DNA of 7,317 bases. It comes from Flammeovirgaceae bacterium UBA4659 (lineage in GTDB: Bacteria > Bacteroidota > Bacteroidia > Cytophagales > Cyclobacteriaceae). Below are positions 5,667-7,317 of this stretch, in pieces; positions within the stretch are counted from its first letter, which is position 1, and every line of letters begins with the position of its first letter. The DNA is taken from positions 1 to 7,317 of the forward strand of contig DHLV01000198.1 in the NCBI GenBank assembly GCA_002405445.1, read 5' to 3'. The position numbers and the translations under genes are program-made. A model generated the notes under the pieces. The model searched no databases, was not told where the DNA came from, and saw only the letters and a program-made list of their open reading frames with translations.

Positions 5667-7317
5667 GAATTTTGATCTTGCTCAGGTCGATGGCCACGTC
5701 CTCCTCTTCACCATAAAAGCCGGGGTCAAAATCATCGATCAGCAGTTTTTCACCTTTTAATTTTTTTGCTTTGTCGAAGGTCATGATCAGTGCAGGCAGC
5801 AAAATCAGGTTGGTGAACATAGAAATCACCAACGTGGTGGACGTTAAGATACCCAAGGCAATGGTGCCGCCAAAAGAAGAAAAGGCAAACAAAATAAAGC
5901 CAGCGAACAGAACAATACTGGTGTAGATAATGCTCTTACCGGTTTCTAAAATACTTTCGCTCACACTCACCGGCACAAAAAAGCCATTGGCCAATTGTTC
6001 TTGCCGGTACTTTGCCAAAAAGCGAATGGAGTTATCCACCGAAATACCAAATGTGATGCTGAAGATCAAAGCGGTACTCGGCTTCAAATCGATACCCATA
6101 TAGCCCATGATGCCCGCTGTAATCATTAACGCGATCAGATTCGGCACGAGCGAAATGATGATCATGCGCACGTTGGCAAACAACAATGCCATTGACAGGG
6201 TGATGAGAATAAAAGCGAGCAACAGACTTTCTTGCAGGTTATCAATCAAGAACTTGTTGCCTTTGATAAACAGTTTAGTGGTGCCGGTGACTCCCGTAGT
6301 GATATTCGTTCCGTGAAATATAGAGTCCATGCGTGGCTCAATGACGGTGTGCACCAAAGAATCCAGCCGCTTCGAACCGATGTCGGCAATCTGCATCGAG
6401 ATGCGCATTTTGGTGAAGGTGGAATCAACAAAGGATTTCAACAAACCCGAGTTATCGTTTTGCCCTTTCATGTAGCGCAAAATGTAACCGCTTTCGGCTT
6501 TGGTGGGCAGCGCGTATTTGTTGGGGTTGTAATTATAAAATGCCTGCTTAGATGCTTTCACCAAACTCACAATCGACACCGGGCGAGACACCACTGCGAT
6601 CGAATCAATGAAGGCTTCAAATTCGTTTATCTTTTCCAGGTTTTTGAGGTTGAGCACTCCACGTTTTTTGCCGGTGTTCACTTCAATCTCCAAAGGCAGC
6701 ATACCGCTGAAGTTGGCTTCAAAAAATTTCATGTCTTTTTTGATGTCGCTGTCGTCCGGTATGTCATCTACCATGAAGGAGATGGACTCCAGGCGCAGCA
6801 TGCCGATTATCGAAACGATAGTAATCACTGCGGTGGCAATGTAAATGGCCGGCCGATAGCGGTGCACCATCAAGTCATTGTACTTCAAAAATGCACCCAT
6901 GATTTTGAAATCGAGGTGGCGTAAGTGCTTGGGTCCTGGTTCGGGTAGCCAACTGAAAATACCGGGAATCATGATGAGGCTCACCACAAACAGCGCCATG
7001 ATGTTGAGCCCCGCCACAATGCCGAATTCGCGTAAAATGGTGATGTCGGTGGCCAATAAGGTCAGGAAGCCGATGGCTACCGTTAGGTTGGTGAGGAACA
7101 TGGCCAGACCCATCTTGTTGACTACTGCGGCAATGGCTTCTTCTTTGTTTCTGCGCTTGGCAAACTCCAAATGATACTTGTTGAGCAGGTAAATGGCGTT
7201 GGTGATGCCGATGGTGACGATTACCGGAGGGATCAAGCCGCTGAGCAATGTAATCTTGTATCCAAACAGCGCCAGCGTGCCCATCACCCACACTACCACA
7301 ATGCCAATGATAATCAT
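5641..7317 (-). CDS. RND-superfamily exporter, MMPL type (COG1033-like), N-terminal part outside window
   Basis: The frame is open at the right edge. The Met at 7315-7317 is internal to a membrane helix, so the true start lies beyond, with perhaps 200-250 residues (first helix and first periplasmic domain) missing. The 558 visible residues contain the rest of the first membrane bundle (helices near 2-20, 24-46, 70-90, 100-122), then a helix near 156-176, a large periplasmic domain (about 180-362) and a second bundle (363-382, 384-405, 413-435, 463-482, 486-512). A charged cytoplasmic tail ends the protein. The two bundles are internal duplicates: VTIGITNAIYLLNKYH (34-49) aligns with ITFGISVDNSIRFLAKYR (421-438), where D428 is the expected proton-relay aspartate. 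By family, such proteins export lipids, hopanoids or other hydrophobic molecules using the proton gradient; the substrate here is unknown. The CPBP protease gene follows with a 26-bp overlap. Confidence 0.93.
   Translation of the reverse strand: MIIIGIVVVWVMGTLALFGYKITLLSGLIPPVIVTIGITNAIYLLNKYHLEFAKRRNKEEAIAAVVNKMGLAMFLTNLTVAIGFLTLLATDITILREFGIVAGLNIMALFVVSLIMIPGIFSWLPEPGPKHLRHLDFKIMGAFLKYNDLMVHRYRPAIYIATAVITIVSIIGMLRLESISFMVDDIPDDSDIKKDMKFFEANFSGMLPLEIEVNTGKKRGVLNLKNLEKINEFEAFIDSIAVVSRPVSIVSLVKASKQAFYNYNPNKYALPTKAESGYILRYMKGQNDNSGLLKSFVDSTFTKMRISMQIADIGSKRLDSLVHTVIEPRMDSIFHGTNITTGVTGTTKLFIKGNKFLIDNLQESLLLAFILITLSMALLFANVRMIIISLVPNLIALMITAGIMGYMGIDLKPSTALIFSITFGISVDNSIRFLAKYRQEQLANGFFVPVSVSESILETGKSIIYTSIVLFAGFILFAFSSFGGTIALGILTSTTLVISMFTNLILLPALIMTFDKAKKLKGEKLLIDDFDPGFYGEEEDVAIDLSKIKIHDRRGLSE

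Noticed and set aside
6232..6924. Long plus-strand open frame (230 codons) antisense to the RND exporter
   Set aside because: The opposite strand has a clear exporter with conserved motifs. The plus-strand translation is rich in His, Val, Phe, Gln and Arg without any recognisable motif, as expected of a shadow frame.
7315..7317. ATG at the right edge as the start of the RND gene
   Set aside because: It lies at the start of an internal membrane helix. Family members have a first helix and a periplasmic domain before it, so the frame simply runs off the window.

Overview
The window looks like chromosomal DNA from a member of the Bacteroidota, possibly the Cytophagales. The isoleucyl-tRNA synthetase is of the eukaryote-like type 2 with the GIHH active-site signature typical of that phylum. 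The RND/MMPL permease has the Bacteroidota-style 'GITNAIYLLNKYH' segment. Shine-Dalgarno sequences are weak or absent, and two promoter-like sites resemble the phylum's TTTG / TAnnTTTG consensus. The order-level assignment is only an impression.

Layout from left to right. A minus-strand block holds ileS (583-4140), followed 23 bp downstream by a small type II toxin-antitoxin pair: a DUF2281/VapB-like antitoxin (329-559) and a PIN-domain VapC-like toxin (332 down to the left edge, C-terminus cut off). The toxin start codon overlaps the antitoxin stop codon (ATGA). Divergently from ileS, after a gap of about 100 bp, a plus-strand gene encodes a small secreted protein of unknown function (4241-4786). 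Its 3' end overlaps by 23 bp, tail to tail, with a minus-strand CPBP-family intramembrane protease gene (4764-5666). The start of the CPBP gene overlaps by 26 bp the 3' end of a large RND/MMPL exporter gene (5641 to the right edge), whose N-terminal part lies outside the window. There are therefore two minus-strand transcription units, ileS-antitoxin-toxin and RND-CPBP, separated by one plus-strand gene. Coding density is very high, and no gene-free stretch exceeds about 100 bp.

The most interesting points lie in ileS. Its HIGH motif is GIHH, the swapped GxHH form linked to mupirocin hyper-resistance in type 2 IleRS. It has no usable ATG start codon. Two short DNA repeat tracts lie inside its reading frame: a 7-bp-periodic tract of nine units (63 bp, exactly 21 codons) with partial inverted symmetry, and a perfect 8-bp tandem duplication. 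The toxin-antitoxin pair may have its own promoter, placed so close to the antitoxin start that the message would be nearly leaderless. I see no CRISPR array, rRNA, tRNA, transposase or obvious phage gene. I found no convincing new multi-gene system; the unusual signals are small-scale ones inside and around ileS.
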